From Nocardioides sp. Iso805N (lineage in GTDB: Bacteria > Actinomycetota > Actinomycetes > Propionibacteriales > Nocardioidaceae): 64,000 nucleotides of DNA. The notes below the pieces were generated by a model. That model was not told where the DNA came from. It saw nothing but the letters and a program-made list of their open reading frames with translations, and searched no databases. Shown in pieces: positions 35,673-44,291 of this stretch. The stretch is taken from NCBI RefSeq assembly GCF_000364605.1, contig NZ_KB822587.1, positions 1 through 64,000 of the forward strand. The letters are read 5' to 3'. The translations under genes were made by a program, and so were the position numbers. Position 1 is the first letter of the stretch, and every line of letters begins with the position of its first letter.

Positions 35673-37007
35673 ATGGAGCGTCCCCCCAAGCTCGCCGAGC
35701 AGGTCGCCGTTGCGATCAAGAACGACGTGGTCGCGCGGGGATGGCCGGTCGGGGAGAACCTCGGCAACGAGGCCGGGCTCATCGCCCGGTACGGCGTCTC
35801 GCGCGCCACCTTGCGCGAGGCGATCGGCATTCTCGAGCACACCCAGCTCGCCGCCATGCACCGAGGTCGGTCCGGTGGTCTGATCGTCCAGCAGCCGGCC
35901 GCGCATGTCGTCGCCAGCACCGTTGCTGCGCACATCTACCTGGCCGGCATCTCCTTGGACGACCTTTACGACGTACGGATCCACCTGCAGCTCCTCGCCG
36001 CGCGGCTCGCCTCCGAGCGTCTCTCCGAACACGATGTCGCTGCCCTGCGAGCGCTCGTCGACGCGCCCACGCCCCTCGACGAGAGCATCGAGGTGACGTT
36101 GGGACAGATCTCGGGGAATCCGGTGCTCGCCATCGTCATCCCGACGTTGACGCGCGTCACCGGCATGTGGGCCGGAGCGCCGCAGGGTGCAACGCTGGCG
36201 GGCAAGTCCGCCGGCGGGCGTCGTCGGGCCTGGCAGCTGATCGTGGATGCGATGATCGCCGGCGACGGCGCAGCGGTGGAACGCCGCATGCGACGCAGCC
36301 TCGACGCCGACCGTCGCTGGGTGGAGGAGCACCGCTCGACACGCACCCCGCGGCTTCAGGCCTCCACGAGTGGCAAGGTCGCCGAGCGCGTCGCCGAGCA
36401 GCTCGCCGCAGAGGTCGTTCAGCGCCAGCCCGGTGACGTACTCGGCCACGAGGCCGAGCTGCTCGAGCGCCTCGGCGTGACTCGAGCGCCCCTGCGTCAG
36501 GCCGTCAGGATCCTCGAGCATCACGGGGTCGTTCGCATGCGCGAGGGGCCGAACGGCGGCCTGGTGGTGTGTGCACCCGATCCCACCGAGGTCGTCGAAG
36601 CACTCGCGCTCTACCTGCACTACATCGGCGTCGATGCCCGCTCCATCCTCGAGGTCCGTAGCATCCTCGAGATCGATGCTGCAGGTGCGGCCGCGTCCCG
36701 CGGCGATGCGCAGGCACGCGTCAAGATGCGTCTGGAGCAGTCCGGCCCTGCGGGTGTCGATCCCGACGTGCACGCCTGGATCGCGCAGCTCGCCGGCAAC
36801 CCGCTGACGACCCTTCTGGTGCGCGCGCTCATCGGTACGACGAGGCTCGGGGTGACCGACGCGGCCCATCAGCCCGCCGATCCGCCGGCGACGCCCGACC
36901 GGTCGCAGACACATCTGCTGATCCTGGAGGCGATCGGGCAGGGCGATGTCAGCCTCGCGCGCCATCGGATGGGCCGTCACCTCTCCTCCGCGAACACGCT
37001 CGTCTAG
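35673..37007 (+). CDS. Tandem-duplicated GntR (FadR-type) transcriptional regulator
   Basis: A 444-residue protein containing two complete GntR/FadR units in series. Unit 1: winged HTH about 5-75 (LIARYGVSRATLREAIGILE) plus a helical effector domain about 80-222. Unit 2: winged HTH about 232-304 (LLERLGVTRAPLRQAVRILE) plus a second effector-like domain to the end. Normal FadR-type regulators are about 230 residues and work as dimers, so this is a covalent pseudo-dimer. There is no stop or frameshift between the units. It is divergent from the liv/acyl-CoA operon and probably represses it until an acyl-CoA or acid ligand binds. Confidence 0.87.
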   Translation: MERPPKLAEQVAVAIKNDVVARGWPVGENLGNEAGLIARYGVSRATLREAIGILEHTQLAAMHRGRSGGLIVQQPAAHVVASTVAAHIYLAGISLDDLYDVRIHLQLLAARLASERLSEHDVAALRALVDAPTPLDESIEVTLGQISGNPVLAIVIPTLTRVTGMWAGAPQGATLAGKSAGGRRRAWQLIVDAMIAGDGAAVERRMRRSLDADRRWVEEHRSTRTPRLQASTSGKVAERVAEQLAAEVVQRQPGDVLGHEAELLERLGVTRAPLRQAVRILEHHGVVRMREGPNGGLVVCAPDPTEVVEALALYLHYIGVDARSILEVRSILEIDAAGAAASRGDAQARVKMRLEQSGPAGVDPDVHAWIAQLAGNPLTTLLVRALIGTTRLGVTDAAHQPADPPATPDRSQTHLLILEAIGQGDVSLARHRMGRHLSSANTLV

Positions 37008-37071
37008 GTGTGATGTCCAGGGACGTTGGGCAGCGCAGGCACGGGGCGCTCCTTCCCACCACCGTGCGCGG

Positions 37072-38649
37072 TCAGACTGAGGAGCGCCGCGCGGACGGCG
37101 GAGTCCAAGCGGCACTCAGATCGACCTCGTCGAGCAGCGTCTGCTTGAGGACCTTGCCCGTGGGCGTGCGCCGCAGTGCTCCGACGACCATGAGATAGCG
37201 CGGCAATGCGTGCTTGGGCACCGCCGTACGGAGCCAGGCGTAGAACTCCTCCTCCTCGACCCGTGCCTCGGGCTCGGGCTCGACCACGAGGAGGACCTCG
37301 CGTCCTGCGACCTGGTCCGGGACTCCGACGACGGCGGCCAGGGCGATGTCCGGGTGCTTCTCCACGGCCGTCTCCACGGCAGTGCTCGAGATGTTCTCAC
37401 CGAGTCGACGGATCGTGTCGCGCGCGCGATCGAGGAACTCATAGTTGCCGTCACCGTGCCGGATGACGATGTCGCCGGTCTTGTACCAGTCACCATCGAA
37501 GGCTGCGGCGGTCGCGTCCGGCTGGTTGAGATAGCGGCCCATCAGCATGAGCCTGCTTCCGGCGCGGATCCACAGCTCACCCGACTCGCCGTCGGCAGCG
37601 GTGCGCCCGTCCGCATCGACGACCTTCCCCTCCCATCCACGGCGGATCTTGCCCATCCAGAGACGCTCGACGTCCACCGGCGGCTCGAGGCGCACGATCG
37701 GGAAGCCAATCTCGGTCGAGCCATAGCAGTCGTAGCCGCGGACCCCGAAGCGCTCGCCCCACTGCTCGCACAGCAGCGGACTGTGCCCGGTGAAGACGTA
37801 GCGGAACGCGTTGTCCTCGTCGGTGGGGCTGGGAGGGAGGGTCAGGACAAGGGAGGCGATGATCGTTCCCACCGAGATGCGGTAGCGACGGGCGTCCTCG
37901 AGCACCTCGGAGCGCGAGAAGCGCTCACGCAGGACGACCAGGCCGCCGACGTCCGCCATCACGACGAGGGGCGTCCGCCCGGTGACGTGGAACATGGGGC
38001 TGCTCGCCTGGCTGACGTCGCTCTCCTCCATCGGCATCCGGCCGACGACCGCCGCGAACTGCGCCCACCGGATCACCACACCCTTCGCGGGCCCCGTCGT
38101 ACCCGAGGTGTAGATGATGCAGGCCACGCCTTCCGGACCAGGCAAGGTCTCGATGTCCGCGGGCTGTACGCCGTCGAGGAAGCGCCCATCGCGCTCGACC
38201 TCGACGATCCTCAGGTCCGGGCAACACGCCCGCAGGTTGCCCACCAGGTCCGGACGGCCCAGGCACAGGGTCGGCGAGGCGTCTTTGATGACGTGGGCAG
38301 CGAAGTCTCCCACGAGCTCGGGATTGACCGGGACCTCGATCGCGCCTATTGCGCCCAGCGCGAGCCAGACGGCGGCCGCGTCGATGGAGGAAGGAAGGAC
38401 CGTGGCGACGAAGTCGCCTGCGGTGACGCCCTCCTCACGAAGCCACCTCACCCACGTCCGGGCCTGCTCCCAGAGCTGGCCGTAGGAGGCCGTCCGCTCT
38501 GTCGCCGCCTCGATGAGGAACGGGCGCTCCGGTTCGGCCTCCGCCCAGCGCCGGATCCGCGTAGGCAGCATGTTCTCGGGATCGGTCGCGTAGCTGACCA
38601 CGTCGAAGGTGCTCCACCTGTCGGTGGCGGCCTGTGCCTGCAGGGTCAT
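37072..38649 (-). CDS. AMP-binding acyl-CoA ligase
   Basis: ANL-superfamily ligase of 525 residues activating a carboxylic acid to its CoA ester with ATP. Motifs: P-loop IIYTSGTTGPAKG, YGSTEIG, YKTGD and the C-terminal lysine in TPTGKVLKQ. Its overall form resembles the CaiC-like (carnitine/crotonobetaine-CoA ligase) group. ATG 38649 overlaps the stop of the upstream ligase gene (ATGA), so the two ligases are coupled. It converges on the GntR gene. The substrate is unknown. Confidence 0.88.
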   Translation of the reverse strand: MTLQAQAATDRWSTFDVVSYATDPENMLPTRIRRWAEAEPERPFLIEAATERTASYGQLWEQARTWVRWLREEGVTAGDFVATVLPSSIDAAAVWLALGAIGAIEVPVNPELVGDFAAHVIKDASPTLCLGRPDLVGNLRACCPDLRIVEVERDGRFLDGVQPADIETLPGPEGVACIIYTSGTTGPAKGVVIRWAQFAAVVGRMPMEESDVSQASSPMFHVTGRTPLVVMADVGGLVVLRERFSRSEVLEDARRYRISVGTIIASLVLTLPPSPTDEDNAFRYVFTGHSPLLCEQWGERFGVRGYDCYGSTEIGFPIVRLEPPVDVERLWMGKIRRGWEGKVVDADGRTAADGESGELWIRAGSRLMLMGRYLNQPDATAAAFDGDWYKTGDIVIRHGDGNYEFLDRARDTIRRLGENISSTAVETAVEKHPDIALAAVVGVPDQVAGREVLLVVEPEPEARVEEEEFYAWLRTAVPKHALPRYLMVVGALRRTPTGKVLKQTLLDEVDLSAAWTPPSARRSSV

Positions 38650-40115
38650 ACGCGCTCCTCTACGAGTTCATGTTTGCGGATCTTGCCGGTATCGGTGCGT
38701 GGAAAGGTCTCCACCCGATGGAACGCGACGGGGATCTTGTAGGCAGCGAGCCGTTTCCTCACGAAGGCATCGAGGTCGGCGTCGGGTACCTCCTCCGCCA
38801 GTCGCACCCAGGCCACCGGGACTTCGCCCAGACGCGGGTCCGGCCGACCGGTCACGGCGGCCTCGAGGACGCGACGGTGATCGGTGAGCACGTTCTCGAC
38901 CTCGGCGGGAATGATGTTGAGACCGCCCCGGATGATGAGGTCTCTGCTCCGGCCCGTCAGGAAGACGTAGTCGTCTTCATCGAGGTAGCCGATATCGCCC
39001 GTGTCGAGCCACCCGTCGACGACCGCAGCACCCGTGTCCGAGCGGATCCGGCCGACCGAGTCTCCACTGATCCACAGCTGGCCCGTCTCACCCGGCCCGA
39101 GCACGCGGCCGTCCTGGGTGCGGACCTGCATCGCCACCGAGGCCACCAGCCGGCCGGCGGTGCCGTCGCGACGATTCCCCTCGAGCACGTCGGCGACCGG
39201 CTCCACAGCGATCGTGCCGACCTCGGTCTGACCGTAGGTCGCCTGGACAGGCACACCGAACCGAGTCTCGAAGTCGTCGCGCCAGCTCGGCGGGAGCGCG
39301 GCCGTGCCGCTGGTGACCAGCGTGGCCGGCGCGAGTGAGGTCACCTCGGAGTCGAGCAGCATGCGGATCATCGACGGCACGAGCGAGAGCGTCGCCACCC
39401 GATGCTCGTCGACGAGCTCGGCGTACCTGACCGGCTCGAAGCCCTGCATCACCACGGTGCTCCTGCCCCGCCAAAGGTTGAACATCATGGCGAAGATCGC
39501 CGCGATGTGCACCATGGGCGCGGCTTGGATGCGATCGGGCGGGAGATCGCGCAGAGGCGGCATCGCGGCGGGGTCGACCACGGCTCGCGAGACCGAGTCG
39601 ATCTGACCCCACACCGCCCGTATCGAGTGCACGATCGTCTTCGGTGTGCCGGTCGTACCCGAGGTGCAGAGCACGATGCCGGGATCATCGACGTCGACGA
39701 GACCGGGCGCGAGTGTCTCATCGACCCGCGCAGTGTGAGACGGGAAGCCGACGTGAACCTCAGCAGTCACGTCCACCGAGGCAGCCGCTACATGCTGCAC
39801 GGCCCCGATGCTCTCGAGGAGCCGGGACCGCTCGGCCGCCGGAAGACGCGGCGAGAGCGGGACCGGCACGCCGCCGGCAAGCCAGACGCCCACGATCGCG
39901 GCGACGATGGCGCCGCCGTTGGGGAGCGTGACAGTGACGCGCCCGCCCTGGAGCGCGCCCAGCTGGCGCGCGACGTCGCTCGCGGCCACCGCCAGGTCGT
40001 GCCACGTCCAGGTGCGACCACGGTCCTCGACGAAGATCGGGCGCGCACTGTGCCGGCGGCCCCAGACGATCGACGCGGGATGGGCTACGACGCGTCCGAC
40101 CACTGTCAGAGCCAT
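38646..40115 (-). CDS. AMP-binding acyl-CoA ligase
   Basis: Second ANL-family ligase, 489 residues. Motifs: P-loop VLCTSGTTGTPKT, YGQTEVG, GWLDTGD and the catalytic lysine in TDTGKIRKH. A GGAGGAG ribosome site lies 10 nt before ATG 40115. It is only distantly similar to the coupled ligase downstream, so the pair probably activates different acids or different intermediates. The 226-bp upstream region holds an AT-rich stretch around 40141-40200 likely to contain its promoter. Confidence 0.88.
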   Translation of the reverse strand: MALTVVGRVVAHPASIVWGRRHSARPIFVEDRGRTWTWHDLAVAASDVARQLGALQGGRVTVTLPNGGAIVAAIVGVWLAGGVPVPLSPRLPAAERSRLLESIGAVQHVAAASVDVTAEVHVGFPSHTARVDETLAPGLVDVDDPGIVLCTSGTTGTPKTIVHSIRAVWGQIDSVSRAVVDPAAMPPLRDLPPDRIQAAPMVHIAAIFAMMFNLWRGRSTVVMQGFEPVRYAELVDEHRVATLSLVPSMIRMLLDSEVTSLAPATLVTSGTAALPPSWRDDFETRFGVPVQATYGQTEVGTIAVEPVADVLEGNRRDGTAGRLVASVAMQVRTQDGRVLGPGETGQLWISGDSVGRIRSDTGAAVVDGWLDTGDIGYLDEDDYVFLTGRSRDLIIRGGLNIIPAEVENVLTDHRRVLEAAVTGRPDPRLGEVPVAWVRLAEEVPDADLDAFVRKRLAAYKIPVAFHRVETFPRTDTGKIRKHELVEERV

Positions 40116-40341
40116 CGGCTCATCACTCCTCCGCCGTCCAAAAAGGACACTAGTTTGTCACGAAACCCCGATATCGCTGAATCAGTTATACCATTTTGAG
40201 CGCATAGCCTCGCCAGGGTCCGCGCCCCGCTCACAGAAGAGGGCACTGATGACGTCCGTCGCCTAGGCCGGACGGGTGCGGCGTCGAACACGCCGGAGGC
40301 GCGGCACGCGGTCGAGCCGCCACGCCCATGCGTCCCGTGGA

Positions 40342-41136
40342 TCAGGGCGCGAGCGGCGGAACCAGCCGTCCCAGTGCGTAGCGATCGTCATCCACCGCCG
40401 GCGCCTGCCGGTCGAAGGCGTCGGCGATCAGCCGGTACCGCTCGTCCGCGAAGGCGCGAGCGTGCCCATGGGTCACGACCAGGAACTCACCAGCAGCGAC
40501 GCCGGCCAGGAGGCGCTCAGCGACCTCGTCCGCAGGCATGCCCTGCGCCATCAGAGCACCCGCATCCGAGGCGACCTCCCGCGGACCGCCGTGCAGGGGG
40601 CCGCGGCGCTCCTGCGACCTCCACAGGTCGGTCGCCACCAGCCCCGGACACAACACCGTCACCTGGACGTGCTCCGGGAGCTCGCGACGGAGGACGTCCG
40701 CGTAGCCGAGCACGGCATGCTTGGAGGCCGTGTAGGCCGCGGAGAACAGGTGAGGCACGCCGATGCTGTGTTCGGAGCCCACCAGTGCGAGGCACGACTC
40801 GCCCGACTGGGCCGCCATCCGCCCCGCGAAGGAGTGGGCGACGTACATCGTCCCGAGGACGTTGACGTCGATGACGAACCGGACGTCGTCCGCGGTGGCC
40901 TTCAGCGCGCGCCCACTGATCGAGACCCCGGCAGCATGGACCACCAGGTCCACCGTGCCCAGCATGTCGACGGCGGCCACAGCGGCGGCCTCGACCTGAG
41001 CGGGATCGCTGACGTCGCAGCGCAGCTCCGCTCCATCGAGATCGATACCGATCACCCGGTCACCGCGCGCGATGCAGGCCTCTGCCACGGCCAGGCCGAT
41101 GCCGCTCGCGGCGCCGGTGACGACGACGTTGCTCAT
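40342..41136 (-). CDS. SDR-family oxidoreductase
   Basis: Short-chain dehydrogenase of 264 residues from ATG 41136, preceded by GAGAGGGGG. It has the NAD(P) motif VTGAASGIGLA near the N-terminus, NVLG, and YTASKHA with the catalytic Tyr and Lys, with serine in VGSEHSIG. A longer frame to 41313 crosses the promoter region and is rejected. It is divergent from the Crp/Fnr-like regulator, which may control it. The substrate is not predictable. Confidence 0.87.
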   Translation of the reverse strand: MSNVVVTGAASGIGLAVAEACIARGDRVIGIDLDGAELRCDVSDPAQVEAAAVAAVDMLGTVDLVVHAAGVSISGRALKATADDVRFVIDVNVLGTMYVAHSFAGRMAAQSGESCLALVGSEHSIGVPHLFSAAYTASKHAVLGYADVLRRELPEHVQVTVLCPGLVATDLWRSQERRGPLHGGPREVASDAGALMAQGMPADEVAERLLAGVAAGEFLVVTHGHARAFADERYRLIADAFDRQAPAVDDDRYALGRLVPPLAP

Positions 41137-41270
41137 GTCGCCCCCTCTCCGTTGCGTGGCCTGACCGTAACGACCACCCATAATTCCGTCAAATAAACTA
41201 GATGATTTACGACCGTCGCCCAGGACCCTGCGCCCGATGAGGTACGCCGTTGCGGTCAGGCGTTCAGTAT

Positions 41271-41279
41271 AATGAGTTA
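41271..41279 (+). promoter_or_regulatory. AATGAGTTA motif (copy 1)
   Basis: This 9-mer lies in the SDR/Crp-Fnr divergent region, 22 bp before the regulator start, inside the small palindrome ATAA-TGAG-TTAT. The same 9-mer occurs at 55103-55111 (minus strand) and 61399-61407, also in promoter regions. Confidence 0.4.
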
Positions 41280-41300
41280 TCTCTTTGATAGTCTCAAGAC

Positions 41301-42059
41301 GTGCGCGTGACACCAGGTCTCCTCGAGGCCCCGAGGCGAGTCCTCTTCAGGGGCGACACCCTGGCGACCGACAGCACGGCCCGATTCCTCGGCATCGTGG
41401 AGACGGGCATCCTTGCGATCTTCCGCCAGGACGGCACCGGACGGGAGGTCGCCGTCGACCTCGTCAGTGCGGGTCGCACGATCGGCGAGGGCGCCCTCGT
41501 CGATCCCAGCATGCCGTCGAACCAGGCGCTGAGCATCGAGGCCGTCGCACTGACACGCATCACGTGGCTGGACATGCTCGCGACCCGGCCGATCGACCAG
41601 GATGAGCTCGCGCGAGCCGTGCTCGCCTCGACGATCGCGCGAGTGCGCCACCGTGAGGCCGTCGCGCTGGTCCGGCGGCACCAGACGCTGCACCAACGCA
41701 TCGCCAGCCAGCTCCTCGAGCTCTGGGCGATGAGGATAGCCGGGTCTGACGCTCCGGCCTTGACGCACATGACCCGACGTGATGTTGCCCGCCTCGCCGG
41801 CACGAACCGGACGACCGTCAGCCAGGCCGTGAGCGAACTGGCCGCACGCGGCCTGATCTCCCTCGACGGCGCGTCCATCACCGGCCTCGATGCCGACGCC
41901 ATGCGCCGGCTCGCGTTCGGGCGAACGAACGAGACCCTCATCGATGAGCTTCACCAACGGGTGCTCGAGCGCGACGGCAAGGTCGGGCGCCTGGCGGCCA
42001 CGGCCGCATCCAAGACCACAACCCAGCTGCCGCTCGACGGCCTCTGGCAGGCGTCATGA
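41301..42059 (+). CDS. Crp/Fnr-family transcriptional regulator
   Basis: Regulator of 252 residues starting at GTG 41301 (weak ribosome site). The N-terminal half is a cyclic-nucleotide-binding-like beta barrel (VETGILAIFR, GRTIGEGALVD); a dimer helix follows, then a Crp-type HTH at about 155-200 (MTRRDVARLAGTNRTTVSQAVSEL). There is no N-terminal cysteine cluster, so it is not an Fe-S Fnr sensor. The effector is unknown. It is divergent from the SDR gene and lies just upstream of the second liv operon, either of which it might regulate. Confidence 0.85.
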   Translation: MRVTPGLLEAPRRVLFRGDTLATDSTARFLGIVETGILAIFRQDGTGREVAVDLVSAGRTIGEGALVDPSMPSNQALSIEAVALTRITWLDMLATRPIDQDELARAVLASTIARVRHREAVALVRRHQTLHQRIASQLLELWAMRIAGSDAPALTHMTRRDVARLAGTNRTTVSQAVSELAARGLISLDGASITGLDADAMRRLAFGRTNETLIDELHQRVLERDGKVGRLAATAASKTTTQLPLDGLWQAS

Positions 42060-42107
42060 CGCCCCCGCGCCCGCCACAGGGCCCCGTCTCGCGCGCTTGA
42101 TACCGCT

Positions 42108-42164
42108 CCCTCGGGCCACTCCCCCGCTCAGCGCGCTCTCGAACGCGGATTGATCGCCCGAGGG
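42108..42164 (+). terminator. Long-loop inverted repeat after the Crp/Fnr gene
   Basis: Nine-base arms CCCTCGGGC (42108-42116) and GCCCGAGGG (42156-42164) pair perfectly around a 39-nt loop, 48 nt past the regulator stop. It may end that transcript. The long loop makes it uncertain. Confidence 0.3.
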
Positions 42165-42207
42165 CATTGACCTGCGCGTCAGTGGCCCATACCGTTCGAA
42201 CATCATA

Positions 42208-42221
42208 ATGAGTGCACTCTT
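42208..42221. promoter_or_regulatory. Palindrome AATGAGTGCACTCT in the liv-2 promoter region
   Basis: The core GAGTGCACTC (42210-42219) is a perfect 10-bp palindrome flanked by AT-rich bases, about 60-70 bp before the binding-protein start. It begins AATGAGT, like the 9-mer seen at other promoters of the island. It is probably a regulator site for the second liv operon. Confidence 0.45.
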
Positions 42222-42279
42222 TTAGTGTCCCTGTGGAGTCTCCAGGCGACAACCCCGAAGCGGAATGAGGCAGATGTAC

Positions 42280-43497
42280 ATGCGTGTCAGGAAACCCCTC
42301 CTCGTCGCGGTCGCGGCTGTGGCCGCCACCGGCCTCCTCGCCGGCTGCGGCTCGAGCTCCGACTCGTCGGCCTCGGGGCGCGACTCGGCCACGAGCCCGA
42401 TCAAGATCCTGTCGATGGCGCCGTTCCAGTCGTCGGTTCTCTCCCTGGGGGACGCTGAGGCATCGACCAAGGCCGCCGTTGCGGCGCTGAACGCCGCTGG
42501 CGGCCTCAATGGCCACCCCCTCGAGGTCGTCTACTGCAACGACAAGATGGATCCCAACACCGCCGCAGGCTGTGCGCGCCAGGCTGTGTCCGAGAAGGTC
42601 GTGGCGGTCACGTCCGCCTACGAGCCCAACTCGCCGAGCGTTCTGCCTGTTCTCCAGGCAGCACACATCCCCTTCGTCTACTCCAGCGTCGCCGCCGATA
42701 TCGATGGCACCAGCAACGTGTCCTTCCCGCGCGACGCCGGCGTTCCCGCGCAGTACGCGAGCCTGGGCGTCGAGCTCGTCAAGAAGGGCTGCACCAAGGT
42801 CGGCGCGATCGTGCTGACGCTGCCCGCGACCGAGACCGGCGCGAAGTGGCTCAAGACCGCCGTCATGGCCTCAGGCGCGCAGTGGGCCGGCGAGGTCGAG
42901 GCCCCGCAGGACCAGGCCGACTACTCCGCCCCGGTCCAGACCCTTCTCTCCAAGGGCATGGACTGCCTGGTTCCGGTCGAGGCACCTGATTCCGGCGCGA
43001 AGGTGATCATCGCCGCCCGTCAGGCGAGCAGCACCCTACAGATCGGCGCGGACAGCTCGCTGCTGTCCGACGCCGCCATCAAGACGCTCGGCTCGGCGTC
43101 CGACGGCATCATCTTGACCGGTCAGGAGTACCGCACCGGCGACACGGGCGTGCCGGCGGTCGCGACGGTGCTGGCAGGCGTCAAGAAGTACCAGCCCAGT
43201 GCTCCCGCCCTCAGCAAGTTCGCCCTGACCGCCTGGGCGGACGTGACGGCGCTCCAGCAGGTCCTCAAGGGCGTCGACGGCTCCTACACGGCCGCCAGCG
43301 TCGCCACCAGCGCGGCTGCCACCCAGGTCGAGACCGGGTTGCTGGCGCCGATCTCGTGGGGATCGTCGACGGAGACGCCGTACGCCGGCTATCCGCGGGT
43401 CCACAACTGGTCGTATCTGGCGTGGGAGGTCAAGGGCGGCAAGCCGGCCCTCCTGTACCCCGACTTCCAGCAGATGCCCGCGGCCGTCCTCAAGTAA
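42280..43497 (+). CDS. ABC transporter substrate-binding lipoprotein (LivK-like)
   Basis: Type 1 binding-fold lipoprotein, 405 residues from ATG 42280 (GAGG 9 nt upstream; ATGs at 42265 and 42274 are alternatives in frame). The signal peptide ends in lipobox LLAGC, followed by a Ser-rich linker and the receptor fold (PIKILSMAPFQSSVLSLG, AAVAALNAAGGLNGHPLEVVY). First gene of the second liv operon: binding protein, LivF, fused LivH-LivM-LivG, acyl-CoA ligase. The direct link to a ligase suggests the imported compound is a carboxylic acid that is then activated to CoA. Confidence 0.9.
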   Translation: MRVRKPLLVAVAAVAATGLLAGCGSSSDSSASGRDSATSPIKILSMAPFQSSVLSLGDAEASTKAAVAALNAAGGLNGHPLEVVYCNDKMDPNTAAGCARQAVSEKVVAVTSAYEPNSPSVLPVLQAAHIPFVYSSVAADIDGTSNVSFPRDAGVPAQYASLGVELVKKGCTKVGAIVLTLPATETGAKWLKTAVMASGAQWAGEVEAPQDQADYSAPVQTLLSKGMDCLVPVEAPDSGAKVIIAARQASSTLQIGADSSLLSDAAIKTLGSASDGIILTGQEYRTGDTGVPAVATVLAGVKKYQPSAPALSKFALTAWADVTALQQVLKGVDGSYTAASVATSAAATQVETGLLAPISWGSSTETPYAGYPRVHNWSYLAWEVKGGKPALLYPDFQQMPAAVLK

Positions 43498-43505
43498 GGG
43501 CGCAG

Positions 43506-44291
43506 GTGTTCACGTCGAAGATGACGCGCCGTACTCCGGCCGTGTCGGCAGCTTCCGCCGACACGGCCGGTGCGGTTGCCATCCGTGCTGAGTCGATCTC
43601 TGCGGGCTACGGACAGGTCCCGGTCCTTCACGAGGTCGACATCGAGGTCCGGCCGGGCGAGGTCGTTGCGCTCCTCGGCGCGAACGGATCCGGCAAGACG
43701 ACCACCCTGATGGTGCTCGCCGGTGAGCTCATGCCCACCTCTGGATCCGTCCGGTTCCTCGGCTCCACGACGCGCGACCCGCTCCACGTGCGCGCCAAGA
43801 ACGGTCTGCGCCTGATCTCGGAGGATCGCAGCGTCCTGATGTCGCTGACGGTGCTCGACAACCTGCGGCTCGCCCTGGACGATGTCGAGCCGGCACTGAC
43901 GCTCTTCCCCGAACTGCGGCCCCTGCTGAAGCGCCGCGTCGGCCTCCTGTCGGGCGGCGAGCAGCAGATGCTCACCCTGGCCCGCGCCTTGGTCTCCGAG
44001 GCACGCGTCCTACTGGTCGACGAGCTCTCGCTCGGTCTGGCGCCCCTGATCGTCAAGCGCCTGCTCGCTGCGGTACGGGCCGCAGCAGACAACGGTCTGG
44101 CAGTGCTCCTGGTCGAGCAGCAGATCCAGAACGCGCTCGCCGTATCCGACAGGGCCTACGTCCTCAAGCATGGCCGCGTGGTGATGCAGGGTCGCGCCAG
44201 CGACCTTCGGGGACGGATGTCCGAGATCGAGGCCTCGTACCTGGCCGACATGCCCACCGACACCAATGTTCGCAAGGAGGTGACCTCATGA
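43506..44291 (+). CDS. ABC transporter ATPase (LivF-like)
   Basis: ATP-binding subunit of 261 residues from GTG 43506, 8 nt after the binding-protein stop; an ATG at 43521 is the alternative. About 20 Ala/Ser-rich residues precede the domain. Walker A GANGSGKTT, signature LSGGEQQMLTLARAL and Walker B-like VLLVDELSLGLAP are present; note DEL in place of the usual DEP. It overlaps the fused permease gene by 4 nt (ATGA). Confidence 0.9.
   Translation: MFTSKMTRRTPAVSAASADTAGAVAIRAESISAGYGQVPVLHEVDIEVRPGEVVALLGANGSGKTTTLMVLAGELMPTSGSVRFLGSTTRDPLHVRAKNGLRLISEDRSVLMSLTVLDNLRLALDDVEPALTLFPELRPLLKRRVGLLSGGEQQMLTLARALVSEARVLLVDELSLGLAPLIVKRLLAAVRAAADNGLAVLLVEQQIQNALAVSDRAYVLKHGRVVMQGRASDLRGRMSEIEASYLADMPTDTNVRKEVTS

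Noticed and set aside
37045..37088. GGCGCTCC/GGAGCGCC inverted repeat between the GntR gene and the convergent ligase
   Set aside because: One arm lies within the ligase coding sequence and the loop is 28 nt, so it is probably chance in GC-rich DNA.
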